DNA from: Naumannella halotolerans
GTDB taxonomy: Bacteria; Actinomycetota; Actinomycetes; Propionibacteriales; Propionibacteriaceae
DNA: 64,000 bases
Reading direction: 5' to 3'
NCBI RefSeq assembly: GCF_004364645.1
Contig: NZ_SOAW01000001.1
Span: 620,001-684,000, forward strand
How positions within the stretch are numbered: position 1 is the first letter of the stretch; the number at the start of each line of letters is the position of its first letter. The position numbers and the translations under genes are program-made. The notes under the pieces were generated by a model, which did no database searches, was not told where the DNA came from, and was given only the letters and a program-made list of their open reading frames with translations. Positions 7,581 through 14,889 of this stretch are shown piece by piece.

Positions 7581-8317
7581 GCCTGACCTTCCTGGTGCTG
7601 ATCCTTGAGGCTGACCTGGGGCTTGGCGACGGGCCGCTCGTTGAAGCTCGGACCGCGATCAGGCGTGGTCTTCTGCGCGACCCGGATGTCGGGGTCGTCG
7701 TCCCACCAGAGACTCGTCTGTGCGACGAACGGCGTGTCGCCGAGTGTCGGAACGCCCAACCAGCCCGCGGTGAGGACAACGTCTGGCTCGCCGGCCCAAA
7801 GGAGCATGTAGTTCCGGACTGCCCCTGGGGAGCCGGGATGCGGGAACATCGGAGAGGCTCCGACAGGAGGGGTTCGGTATTGCAACACCCTCGAGTTCTC
7901 GGTGGCGATCGCTAACCGGATCTGGCTGTACTGCTCCCAGTCAGCGCTGCGCTGCCAGTTGGGGGACCGGCCCTCGATGAACGGCACCTTCATCGTGACG
8001 ACCCGCGCACCTCCGAGATTGAACGTGAGGACGTTTCGCGGGGTCCAGACACGAAGGCCGTCGATGTCCCAGTGTGTCTCTGGTATCTCGAGGTCGTCGT
8101 GCCGGAACCTTCGGACCGCTCTCGTCTTCAAGTTCTCATAGCACTGGATGCCGAAGGACATCACAGTGTCGCCGAGCTCATCCGGCTCGTAGCGGTCGAG
8201 ATTGCTCGCGTAGACGTCCTGCACCAGCCTGCGCCAAGCATCGACAAGTCCGCTACGTGAACAGGTGTCCACGGCAGCGTTCAGCGCATCCCGGGCCGCC
8301 ACCTCTGCTAGATCCAT
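7577..8317 (-). CDS. Protein of unknown function paired with XRE-ImmA protein
   Basis: A soluble protein of about 246 residues with no recognised domain. It is rich in Trp (WDIDGLRVWTPRN, NWQRSADWEQYSQ, TAGWLG, SLWWDDDP) and aromatic residues and has no membrane segment. Its stop overlaps the ATG of the XRE-ImmA gene, so it is the first gene of a two-gene operon. The ATG at 8315-8317 is chosen, close behind an AGGAG; a GTG at 8335 is possible but has no ribosome binding site. Proteins paired this tightly with ImmA-type peptidases are often the cleaved or toxic partner, which is inference here. Confidence 0.6.
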   Translation of the reverse strand: MDLAEVAARDALNAAVDTCSRSGLVDAWRRLVQDVYASNLDRYEPDELGDTVMSFGIQCYENLKTRAVRRFRHDDLEIPETHWDIDGLRVWTPRNVLTFNLGGARVVTMKVPFIEGRSPNWQRSADWEQYSQIRLAIATENSRVLQYRTPPVGASPMFPHPGSPGAVRNYMLLWAGEPDVVLTAGWLGVPTLGDTPFVAQTSLWWDDDPDIRVAQKTTPDRGPSFNERPVAKPQVSLKDQHQEGQA

Positions 8318-8337
8318 GCTCCTAGTAAAGCACACAA

Positions 8338-8350
8338 GACCAGAATGGTC
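8338..8350. promoter_or_regulatory. Palindromic operator candidate upstream of the XRE-ImmA operon
   Basis: GACCAGAATGGTC is a perfect 5-3-5 inverted repeat 21 bases upstream of the first gene of the XRE-ImmA operon, a usual position for autoregulation by the operon's HTH protein. Confidence 0.4.
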
Positions 8351-8684
8351 GTCGAAACGAAGAAAAAATGCGCATGTGGTGCTCTAAAATGAAGTAACGC
8401 GGGTTGCGGGTATCGGTCGGCCAGACAGGTCCCGGCCGTCGTTGGGAGGGACGGGCAGAGCGGCTCCCTGGTAGCGCCGGCGGCCACGCGCGTATGGTCG
8501 CCAACGCTGCGGACGGCGACGGCCGTCGTCTCTCGTCGCTCTTTCGGCTGCAGTGGACCGAGCTGTACGGTGCGATCGTCGAACAGTTCGTCGATCTCCT
8601 GCAACGAAGTGCCGGTCAGCGATCAATCAGGAAGCAGCACTCGCGGGAGCGAAGCCTGTCGATCACAGCACCGTAGGACGTGCC
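8351..8684. other. No gene recognised
   Basis: About 330 bases between the XRE-ImmA operon and the TIR gene. Short open frames on both strands show no recognisable domain or ribosome binding site. A short A/T-rich patch (8362-8398) adjoins the operon promoter region. It may contain decayed coding DNA. Confidence 0.4.
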
Positions 8685-9758
8685 TCAGATGACGACATCC
8701 CAGCAGGCCTTCATCCTCAAGTCCATCGGCGTCCCGTACTGCTGGCTGAACCACTCGAGAAACGCCTCCGAGCGGAGAGCCGGGTCGAGATAATCTGTCA
8801 ATTCCACAACGGCGTCCCGGGTATGCGCCACCGCGGGGAAGTCGGCGTTCGGGCTGATCTCGCCGGTGTCCTCATCGAAGATCAGTCGCCCGTTCTTGAC
8901 CTCAGCGCTTATCGAGTCGTGGCGATCTGGGTCCTCGAAATTGCTCGGCAGATACATCTGCTGTCCGGCCGTGTTGTGCCATACCGCGTCGACCACGACG
9001 TCATTCGCTCCAGCGAAGCCACCCAGCTCGGCGACAGCATTTTTTGTACCTGTGAGCAGTGCTTTGAATCGCTCGTATTCATCAGTGGGCAGATCGGCCT
9101 CACGAGTTTCGGCTGCCGTTTTCGCGGCCCTGAGTCGGTCGTTGCGCTGACGCTGCTCGTCCAGCTCGCGCTTCGCGCTATCCAGCGCGCTTTGAGTGTT
9201 CCGCAACTCCTGTTGCAGTCGGCTCACCTCATCGGCACTGGGAACAGGAGGTAGCGATGCCGGTGAAACACCGCCACGCAGATCGGACTTCCAATTGGCC
9301 TTGCCCTCCCCGAACGACGCTAGTGAGAACCTGAAGCCGAGATCCCGGATGCGGTCAGCCAGTTCGTCCAGAACGCTCTCGTCATCGGCGGGCTTGATCA
9401 GTAGGCCGGGCAACACACCCTCCAGCTCCGACCTGCTCATGCCCGGTGCGAGAACAGGAAAGAGGACTCCACGAGCCCAGGCTGCGCCCAACTCGGCAAC
9501 GCACACCGGCCGTGTCTGGTACATCGGAGTGACCATCGCGACGATCAACTCTGAGCCGCCTGCCTCAGCTCGGACCCGCTCCATCAGGTGTTCACCCGAC
9601 TTGACACCCATGTCGGCGGCAGAAGAGTAGAAGACGTCGGCGGACCGGAGCTCCGCGCCGCGCAGCAGGATGTCCTCGACGAAGCTCTTCACGTACTTGC
9701 CATCCGCACTCGCGTGTGAGACGAAGACCCTCGGTCCGCGTGTTGTTGCGGTCACCAT
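8685..9758 (-). CDS. TIR-domain protein with coiled coil
   Basis: A 357-residue protein. The N-terminal TIR domain (about 1-135) starts with RVFVSHASADGKYVKSFVEDIL and has the putative NADase glutamate in CVAELGAAWARG (near residue 88). Residues 178-225 form a strongly charged coiled coil (LQQELRNTQSALDSAKREL). The C-terminal 120 residues are unrecognised. Bacterial TIR proteins of this form usually degrade NAD+ or make cyclic ADP-ribose signals on infection; whether this one is catalytic is inferred from the Glu. The ATG at 9758 follows an AAGGGGG site. It is a single leftward gene with its own promoter. No ThsA, SIR2 or other known TIR partner adjoins it. Confidence 0.85.
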   Translation of the reverse strand: MVTATTRGPRVFVSHASADGKYVKSFVEDILLRGAELRSADVFYSSAADMGVKSGEHLMERVRAEAGGSELIVAMVTPMYQTRPVCVAELGAAWARGVLFPVLAPGMSRSELEGVLPGLLIKPADDESVLDELADRIRDLGFRFSLASFGEGKANWKSDLRGGVSPASLPPVPSADEVSRLQQELRNTQSALDSAKRELDEQRQRNDRLRAAKTAAETREADLPTDEYERFKALLTGTKNAVAELGGFAGANDVVVDAVWHNTAGQQMYLPSNFEDPDRHDSISAEVKNGRLIFDEDTGEISPNADFPAVAHTRDAVVELTDYLDPALRSEAFLEWFSQQYGTPMDLRMKACWDVVI

Positions 9759-9919
9759 GCCCCCTTGCTGTCGATGAACGATCGACGCAAATCATAGGGA
9801 GTCGCAGAATGTGGGCCCTGTGGGCGGCATGTTCGCGTCGGGCGGCCTGAGGGACCCCCACCGAGGTCGGCGCGACTCGGCACCGCGGCTGCGGCACATG
9901 ACCATGGGATACTTGCAGG

Positions 9920-10108
9920 ATGGAGGGCGACGCGGATGCAGACAAGCATGGGAGCGAACGACTGGCGTTCGCCAACGCAGCGCTTGCGCTGGCCGGCCAC
10001 GAGATTGTCGACCCTGCCTTGCGGGATATCGTTGAGCGTGCCGCACGTCGCCAGCTCACAGCATCGGAAGCCATCCATATAGCGCGGCGTCGATCACAGG
10101 GTGGTTGA
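9920..10108 (+). CDS. VbhA-like antitoxin, orphan
   Basis: A 62-residue helical protein. FANAALALAGHEIVDPALRD followed by an alpha-helix and ARRQLTASEAI fits the small VbhA antitoxin fold, which normally blocks the active site of a Fic AMP-transferase. The inhibitory S/TxxxEG motif expected in the first helix is degenerate here (ALALAG), and no Fic gene follows. A GGATACT hexamer lies about seven bases ahead of the ATG and there is no Shine-Dalgarno, so the message is probably leaderless. It lies between the TIR and AAA_13 genes. Its partner may be elsewhere, or it regulates a neighbour. Confidence 0.6.
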   Translation: MEGDADADKHGSERLAFANAALALAGHEIVDPALRDIVERAARRQLTASEAIHIARRRSQGG

Positions 10109-10422
10109 CGAGCGTCCTGCCCGCGACGGAAAGAGCACACTGTCACCCGGCTGACGTCCACGTAGGCCATTCGTTGCCCGACGGAAGGCACCCGCTGCGC
10201 CGCGACGCGGGACCTTTTCCGAGTGGATCCAGCGCGCCGGGGCGCTAAACGGCGCGCGGTCGTCAGCGACCGTCCCCACATCAAGTCCCACTCGATTCCC
10301 GATTCGGAAGCAGGTCACTCCCTTATACGGGGGAGTTCAGGCCTGAGGCCGGTGGGCGATGAAACCGACGGCAGTTGGTCGAATCGGCCGCGCATGAGGT
10401 TGGTGACGACTACCGTCAGCTC
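10109..10422. other. Non-coding gap with two inverted repeats
   Basis: No gene is seen. Two structures stand out: a 7-base hairpin (GCGCGCC at 10232-10238 with GGCGCGC at 10251-10257) and ACTCCC (10317-10322) / GGGAGT (10331-10336) enclosing TTATAC, which resembles a -10 hexamer. The second is a plausible promoter with an overlapping operator for the AAA_13 gene. Confidence 0.4.
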
Positions 10423-12705
10423 ATGCTTCGCCGACTCGAACTGAGGGACCAATGGCGGTCCCTCAACAAGGGCTTCTGGCCGGACGACCTGCCTCTGGGA
10501 ACTGCGACCATCATCTACGGGCACAACGGCAGCGGCAAGTCCACTCTGGCCGAACTGCTACTCAGCCTCGGCTCTGGTCAAGCCTGTACGGCCGTCTCGT
10601 GGGAACAGGATGACAGGCGGAAGGTGAGCGTCTCGATGGGCGGAAGTGGCCCGTCACCGATCGCCGTGTTCACTCGAACGTGGGTCGAGGCGAACCTGTC
10701 GGAGTTCTTGGCCGGTGAGAACGCTGACGCGATTGTCACCCTTGGGCAAGCCGCCATCGACTCGAAGGAGAAGGAGAAGCAACTCGAACGCGAGATTCAA
10801 GATCTACGAGATCAGGCGGACACGGCCGAGGACGTGAGGCGGAGGACGCAGCTCAAGGTCGACAAGCTCGCTCGCGACGTGCAGGACCGCATCGTGGACG
10901 AGCTCCAGCGCTTCGACTACAACCACTACAGCAAGAACCGCTACTCGGTCGTCAAGGTCAGCGAGATGCTTCGAAGCGCGAGCAGCGATTTTCCGGACGA
11001 TGGCGCTCACGCAGACGCGCTCGTCCTACTCGGCGAGGGTGCACCTTCGATGGTCCCAGATGTTGCGAACCCGCCGACGATCTTGGAAGGACTGAACGAA
11101 CTCGGACCTGTCCTCTCGCGCACTCCGACGCGTGTGGCGATCGCGGCGCTCGAAGCCAGCCTCCGGGCCCAGGAATGGGTGGAGCAAGGGCTCTTGCTCC
11201 ACGAAGTGCGGCAGACCTGCCTTTTCTGTGACGGGACGCTGTCCACGGAGCGGCGAGAACAACTTGCTCGTCACTTCGACGAGAGCTGGTTGCAGATCCG
11301 GAGCCAGGCACAGCGGCTACTGGCACGGGTAGTGGAGCAGAAGAGGGCTTTGAACACGTGGCTGGAGTCTCTGCCAGCACATTCGACACTGTCAAGCGAC
11401 ATCCAAACTGCCTACAAACGCGCCGCAGATGAGGCTCGGCGCGAAGTTGATGCGCGAGTGGCCTGCGTCGAGTTGGTCGAGAACGCGCTCAACGCGAAGA
11501 TCGCCGATCCGAGTGTTACCCCTGACGAGCCTGAATGTGGCGTGCTCGACGCCGCGGTTTCCGCGACGGTCCTGTCGGAGGCGGTGAAGGCTCACAATGA
11601 GCAGGCTCGTCGGCACGAAGAGCTGACGGCTCATCGGAACGCTGTCGTGCTCGACCACATCATCGGCTCCCAGAGCCAAGTCTTTCGCGACCTGGAAACG
11701 CAGGCAGCCGAGGCCAACGAGGCGAACGTAGGCGCTGTCGAAGCTGTCGCCTTGGCTGAGCGCGCGATCGAGCGCGTGCGCCAGGAGCAGTTCACGACGA
11801 AGGAGATGGCAGATACTCTCACCCGTGACTTGGCGCGGGTCTACGGAAAGGAGCACCTCAGCATCGCCGTGACTGACGACGGCAGGTCGTACAGCTGTCG
11901 CCGTGGCGATGGTGCTGGAACGAATCTCAGCGAAGGGGAGCGCACCACGCTGTCCTTGCTGTACTTTCTCCGGAATCTCGAAGATCAGCAGACTCGCGGA
12001 GTTGACCCGACTCAACGCATCGTCGTCATCGACGACCCCTCAAGTTCTCTCGACCGAGAGGCTCTGTTCGCCACACACCAGTGGCTGGTGAGCTCGCTAA
12101 AACACTTCGGGCAGTATGTGATTTTGACTCACGACTTCAACCTGCTGCGCCTCTTCATCTCCTCGCACAGCAGCAAGTGGAGCGCATCGGCGAAGGCGAT
12201 CAGCGACGGCGATGCCAACGAGATCCGGTTTCCGCGAGTGGCGTTCCTAGAGATGTTCGCCGCCATGGTTGACAGCCGGCGCACCACGAAGGTTGGTCAG
12301 CTTCCGGCCCTGCTGCGCAACAGCACCTCGGAGTACGCATACCTCTTCTCCATGGTGATGAAGGGCGTGCAGGACACGGAGGACCACGAACGACTGTTCC
12401 TCCTGCCCAACGCGGCTCGGCGAGTTCTCGAGACATTTGCGAGCTACAAGGCACCGCATCGGCCGAACTTCCTCCAACAGCTGGAGGTGCTTGTGCAAGT
12501 CGACCCCGACGAGCCCTATCGCGACGTGTACGACTTCTGCAATCGCTTCTCGCACGGCGAAGGCAGTGAAACGGTGGAAGTGCTGGACGCCAGAGCTGTG
12601 CACGGCCACATCCGGCGCTGCATGGAGTTCCTGCGAGCCGTCGACGAAGAGCACTTCGCGAACATGTGCAAGGCGGTCAAGATTGACCCCACTGTGCTCG
12701 CTTAG
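10423..12705 (+). CDS. AAA_13-family (RloC/PrrC-like) ATPase with CxxC hook
   Basis: A 760-residue ABC/SMC-like ATPase. Walker A is GHNGSGKST at 33-41, the signature LSEGE at about 502, and Walker B RIVVIDD at about 532, followed by PSSSLD. A long coiled coil lies between them and carries CLFCDGTL near 266, a zinc-hook-like CxxC as in RloC and Rad50-type proteins. The C-terminus has RFSHGEG, an N/RxxSH-type motif common in AAA_13 proteins. RloC cleaves tRNA anticodons during phage infection; I cannot confirm the anticodon-nuclease triad here. The ATG at 10423 places the first strand properly before Walker A; an in-frame TTG at 10375 is possible. It is probably a defence effector. Confidence 0.82.
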   Translation: MLRRLELRDQWRSLNKGFWPDDLPLGTATIIYGHNGSGKSTLAELLLSLGSGQACTAVSWEQDDRRKVSVSMGGSGPSPIAVFTRTWVEANLSEFLAGENADAIVTLGQAAIDSKEKEKQLEREIQDLRDQADTAEDVRRRTQLKVDKLARDVQDRIVDELQRFDYNHYSKNRYSVVKVSEMLRSASSDFPDDGAHADALVLLGEGAPSMVPDVANPPTILEGLNELGPVLSRTPTRVAIAALEASLRAQEWVEQGLLLHEVRQTCLFCDGTLSTERREQLARHFDESWLQIRSQAQRLLARVVEQKRALNTWLESLPAHSTLSSDIQTAYKRAADEARREVDARVACVELVENALNAKIADPSVTPDEPECGVLDAAVSATVLSEAVKAHNEQARRHEELTAHRNAVVLDHIIGSQSQVFRDLETQAAEANEANVGAVEAVALAERAIERVRQEQFTTKEMADTLTRDLARVYGKEHLSIAVTDDGRSYSCRRGDGAGTNLSEGERTTLSLLYFLRNLEDQQTRGVDPTQRIVVIDDPSSSLDREALFATHQWLVSSLKHFGQYVILTHDFNLLRLFISSHSSKWSASAKAISDGDANEIRFPRVAFLEMFAAMVDSRRTTKVGQLPALLRNSTSEYAYLFSMVMKGVQDTEDHERLFLLPNAARRVLETFASYKAPHRPNFLQQLEVLVQVDPDEPYRDVYDFCNRFSHGEGSETVEVLDARAVHGHIRRCMEFLRAVDEEHFANMCKAVKIDPTVLA

Positions 12706-12742
12706 GTGGAGCCAAGGTGCTCCGGTCTCGCCGCGGATTGAT

Positions 12743-12967
12743 TCAATAGATCGTGGAGAGAAGTTCCGCCGGCTTCACGTCGAGGCCGTGAGCAAGCTTG
12801 ACGATGACATCGAGGGTCGGGTTGCGGCTTCCTCGTTCCAGCCCGCTGATGTAGGTGCGGTCGAGTCCGACATGATGAGCGAAGGCTTCCTGCGATGACC
12901 AGCCGAGCTCGCGGCGCAAGGTGCGGAGGCGCTCGCCGAAAGCGATGCGATGCGCCGGGATGGTCAT
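12743..12967 (-). CDS. Small XRE-family HTH regulator
   Basis: A 74-residue single-domain Cro/C1-type protein. The helix-turn-helix is FAHHVGLDRTYISGLERGSRNP (cut here at core GLDRTYISGLERG), very like controller (C) proteins of restriction-modification systems. The ATG at 12965-12967 is used. It converges with the AAA_13 gene (37-base gap) and is divergent from the excisionase-like gene. Two direct repeats stand just upstream of its start and are good candidates for its own operator. It probably represses the divergent promoters of the right end of the island. Confidence 0.85.
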   Translation of the reverse strand: MTIPAHRIAFGERLRTLRRELGWSSQEAFAHHVGLDRTYISGLERGSRNPTLDVIVKLAHGLDVKPAELLSTIY

Positions 12968-12989
12968 GCATCAACGATTTCGATACGCT

Positions 12990-13015
12990 GACGATGAGTC
13001 TACGGACGATGAGTC
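12990..13015. promoter_or_regulatory. Tandem operator repeats upstream of XRE regulator
   Basis: GACGATGAGTC occurs twice, at 12990-13000 and 13005-13015, separated by TACG (period 15). The pair lies 22 bases upstream of the XRE start, in the divergent region, like the double operators of C proteins. Confidence 0.5.
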
Positions 13016-13085
13016 ACATCGGAGCGTTCGCGGTCGTGGAAGTGATCGAGTCTCTCTGAGGTGCTCAGGATCTGGAGGAGCCCGG

Positions 13086-13436
13086 ATGCCCGAGGACGAG
13101 TGGCTCGTCGTCGCGGCTGCGGCCGAGCGGCACGGCTGCAGCCATCAGACGATCTGGCGACGCATCAGACAGGGAGTCCTCCCGGCGCGCAAGGAGAAGA
13201 TGGGTGGCCGCGATGGACGGCCCGTGATCAAGGTCCTGGTTAAAGTTACCGATCTGAACGACGCGTTCGGCTGGACAGCTCGGGAGGAACACGTTCGGAG
13301 GATCCGTGCGACCGCACGGCCGCTGACGACCGAGCAGAGGATCGCGATCCGCCAGGTCTTCCTCGACCACCTCCTGGAGCGCCAGGCGAAGATCCGGCGG
13401 GACAAGCAGCCCGAGAAGCGGTCGAATCGCGATTGA
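13086..13436 (+). CDS. Excisionase-like HTH protein
   Basis: A 116-residue protein. Residues 9-32 (AAAERHGCSHQTIWRRIRQG) form a helix-turn-helix of the excisionase/AlpA type, followed by PARKEKMGGRDGRPVIKVLV, the winged strand that often carries GR/GRP in such proteins. The basic C-terminus (RQAKIRRDKQPEKRSNRD) suits DNA bending. The ATG at 13086 follows GGAGGAG. It is the last gene before the right mutM remnant and adjoins a 9-base inverted repeat, the place where a recombination directionality factor is expected. No integrase is present in the island, so it may now be a relic. Confidence 0.6.
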   Translation: MPEDEWLVVAAAAERHGCSHQTIWRRIRQGVLPARKEKMGGRDGRPVIKVLVKVTDLNDAFGWTAREEHVRRIRATARPLTTEQRIAIRQVFLDHLLERQAKIRRDKQPEKRSNRD

Positions 13437-13439
13437 ATG

Positions 13440-13465
13440 GTGAGTCGATTGATGATTCGACTCAC
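13440..13465. repeat. Inverted repeat beside candidate attachment core
   Basis: GTGAGTCGA at 13440-13448 pairs perfectly with TCGACTCAC at 13457-13465 around an 8-base loop. It lies 9 bases left of the right repeat core. It may be a recombinase or Xis arm site, or a terminator for the excisionase-like gene. Confidence 0.5.
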
Positions 13466-13474
13466 GAGTGAGTG

Positions 13475-13490
13475 AATGTCACAAACGTGT
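13475..13490 (+). repeat. Direct repeat core, right copy (candidate attachment core)
   Basis: AATGTCACAAACGTGT, identical to 3348-3363, at the same codon of a mutM 3' fragment. It marks the right boundary of the accessory region. Confidence 0.6.
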
Positions 13491-13644
13491 CGAGTGGGGC
13501 TACTTCGAGCGCTCCCTGGACGCCTACGGCCGAGACGGGCTGCCCTGCCGCCGCTGCGGGCGGCCGATGAAACGCGAGGCCTTCGAGAACCGGTCGTCGT
13601 ACCGCTGCCCGAACTGCCAGCGGGTGCCCCGGGCCCGCGGCTGA
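13475..13644 (+). pseudogene. Frameshifted 3' fragment of mutM (right remnant, probably the native end)
   Basis: The fragment encodes NVTNVSS and, after a one-base shift in a run of [34 protein letters not shown] and a short tail ending at the TGA at 13642. These are the last 55 or so residues of Fpg/MutM with the zinc finger intact. There is no 5' part. Because mutM normally precedes smc in actinobacteria, this end is probably the original chromosomal one, cut off from its 5' part by integration. It shares the 16-base core with the left remnant. Confidence 0.75.
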
Positions 13645-13647
13645 GCG

Positions 13648-13668
13648 TCTGTTCCGCAGCAAGCGCAC
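13648..13668. repeat. REP-like motif, inverted copy 1
   Basis: TCTGTTCCGCAGCAAGCGCA (first 20 bases) is an inverted, slightly diverged copy of the 24-base motif found twice at 14716-14775. With 13687-13709 it forms an inverted pair just left of the DUF559 gene. Confidence 0.5.
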
Positions 13669-13680
13669 CCATCACGGTGT

Positions 13681-14679
13681 TCAGGCTGCATGTCCTGCGG
13701 AACCGATGAGGGGACGAAGGATCGCCAGCACGCGAGCAAAGCCGGTACGGGTATCACTCACGTCGGAACGGATCACTCGGAAACCTGCTGCGAGCCATCG
13801 CTCATCGCGCCGGATGTCTCGGCTGAACTGATCGGGTCCGCGGTGGTGACCGCCCTCATGCTGCAGCGCGATTCGCTGCTCCCGATAACCCAGGTCGGCG
13901 GTCGGTGAGAGCGGATCGTCCTGCACCAGACGTAGCTGCGGTGTCGGTTCCGGAAGGCCCGCACCGACGATCGCAAGGCGTAGCTGAGTCTCGCTCGGGG
14001 AATCCGAACCCTGCCGAAGAAGCGGCAGCACCTCCCGGCCGAGTCTGACCCCAGGACGTCTGGCGTTGCGTTCGACGAGATCGGACAACTCCGATGGCGT
14101 GCTCCACGGGGCGGTGTGCCGGTCGATGCCGGGGAGCGGATGGCGCAGCAACTGGTCACCGATGATCACTGCCTCGTCCCTGCGCAACCGGGGGAGGAGC
14201 TCGAACCAGGTTCGCGCCGGCGAGGAGACCTGCAGACCGTCGATCCTCACCAGGTCCGAGCAGTGCACACGAACCTGGTGTCCGTCGACTCCCTGGCGGC
14301 GGGGACCGACAAGCAGGTCGTACCTGCTGATGTGAACGAGCTCGTCATGGGTGAGTCGTGCTGGGATCCAGAGCCCGTGAATCATGGCGGCAGTGGTGTG
14401 GGAGATCCATCCTTCACCGGTCCGGGCGAGCACTGCCGCGGCATATTCGATCAGCGACGGTGGTTCCCCGCTCGGGGTGCGGATGCCCTTGCTGGGCACT
14501 GTCAGGTCCGAGGCGCGCAGCCGATTGTCGGAAACCCCGAGTCGGCGCGCGGTGTCCAGCTCGAAAGTCCGGCCGACGAGCGCGGCGGGCAGTGGGTGTG
14601 GTGATCGCACGCGACCATGCTCATCCAGCGGGAGGGGGCACATCACGGGCGAGCGGGACCTTTCCACAGCCCGATTCAT
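13681..14679 (-). CDS. DUF559-type (Vsr-like) endonuclease domain protein
   Basis: A 332-residue protein. The N-terminal 200 residues look like the AbiEi-antitoxin-like/unknown part that usually precedes this domain (SHTTAAMIHGLW, SSPARTWFELL). The C-terminal domain has the DUF559 nuclease pattern: PSETQLRLAIVGAGL, DLGYREQRIALQHEGGHH with the catalytic-type Asp and Glu, and RRDERWLAAGFRVIR. DUF559 domains belong to the Vsr/PD-(D/E)XK-like nucleases. The ATG at 14679 is inside one copy of a repeated motif, and the stop region overlaps another; paired inverted copies lie on both sides. The gene is between the mutM remnant and gtrA, opposite in direction to both. Its function is unknown; spread as a repeat-flanked unit is possible. 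Confidence 0.78.
   Translation of the reverse strand: MNRAVERSRSPVMCPLPLDEHGRVRSPHPLPAALVGRTFELDTARRLGVSDNRLRASDLTVPSKGIRTPSGEPPSLIEYAAAVLARTGEGWISHTTAAMIHGLWIPARLTHDELVHISRYDLLVGPRRQGVDGHQVRVHCSDLVRIDGLQVSSPARTWFELLPRLRRDEAVIIGDQLLRHPLPGIDRHTAPWSTPSELSDLVERNARRPGVRLGREVLPLLRQGSDSPSETQLRLAIVGAGLPEPTPQLRLVQDDPLSPTADLGYREQRIALQHEGGHHRGPDQFSRDIRRDERWLAAGFRVIRSDVSDTRTGFARVLAILRPLIGSAGHAA
13687..13709. repeat. REP-like motif, direct copy 1
   Basis: TGCATGTCCTGCGGAACCGA (first 20 bases of 23) matches the core TCCTGCGGAAC-GATG of the copies at 14716 and 14752. It overlaps the 3' end of the DUF559 coding sequence. Confidence 0.5.
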
Positions 14680-14699
14680 CCGTTCCGGAGGATCTGCAC
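14675..14699. repeat. REP-like motif, inverted copy 2
   Basis: Begins TTCATCCGTTCCGGAGGATC. It is the reverse complement of the 24-base motif with about four changes and contains the start codon of the DUF559 gene. It pairs with the direct copy at 14716. Confidence 0.55.
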
Positions 14700-14715
14700 C
14701 TCAGGGGCGATGTTG

Positions 14716-14739
14716 AGTGCGATTCCTGCGGAACAGATG
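14716..14739. repeat. REP-like motif, direct copy 2
   Basis: A 24-base unit beginning AGTGCGATTCCTGCGGAACA, repeated without change at 14752-14775. Confidence 0.75.
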
Positions 14740-14751
14740 AAGGGTGGAGGA

Positions 14752-14775
14752 AGTGCGATTCCTGCGGAACAGATG
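14752..14775. repeat. REP-like motif, direct copy 3
   Basis: Exact second copy of the 24-base unit at 14716-14739, 36 bases further on. Confidence 0.75.
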
Positions 14776-14889
14776 GGATGGGAGAGCCGCGAGTGGCCGT
14801 GAACTGGCCGGATAAGGGGATCTGAATCTTCGGAGCCCGGGCGTTGTCGGCTGGGAACCGGCGGTCGTGCGGGCTAGGCTGCCTCAATC

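Noticed and set aside
8404-8676. Open frames on both strands in the gap before the TIR gene
   Set aside because: No start signals, no domains, and composition typical of chance frames.
9920-12705. VbhA-like and AAA_13 genes as a known Fic-VbhA toxin system
   Set aside because: No Fic motif (HPFxxGNGR) is present in any neighbouring protein, so the pair cannot be called a Fic system.
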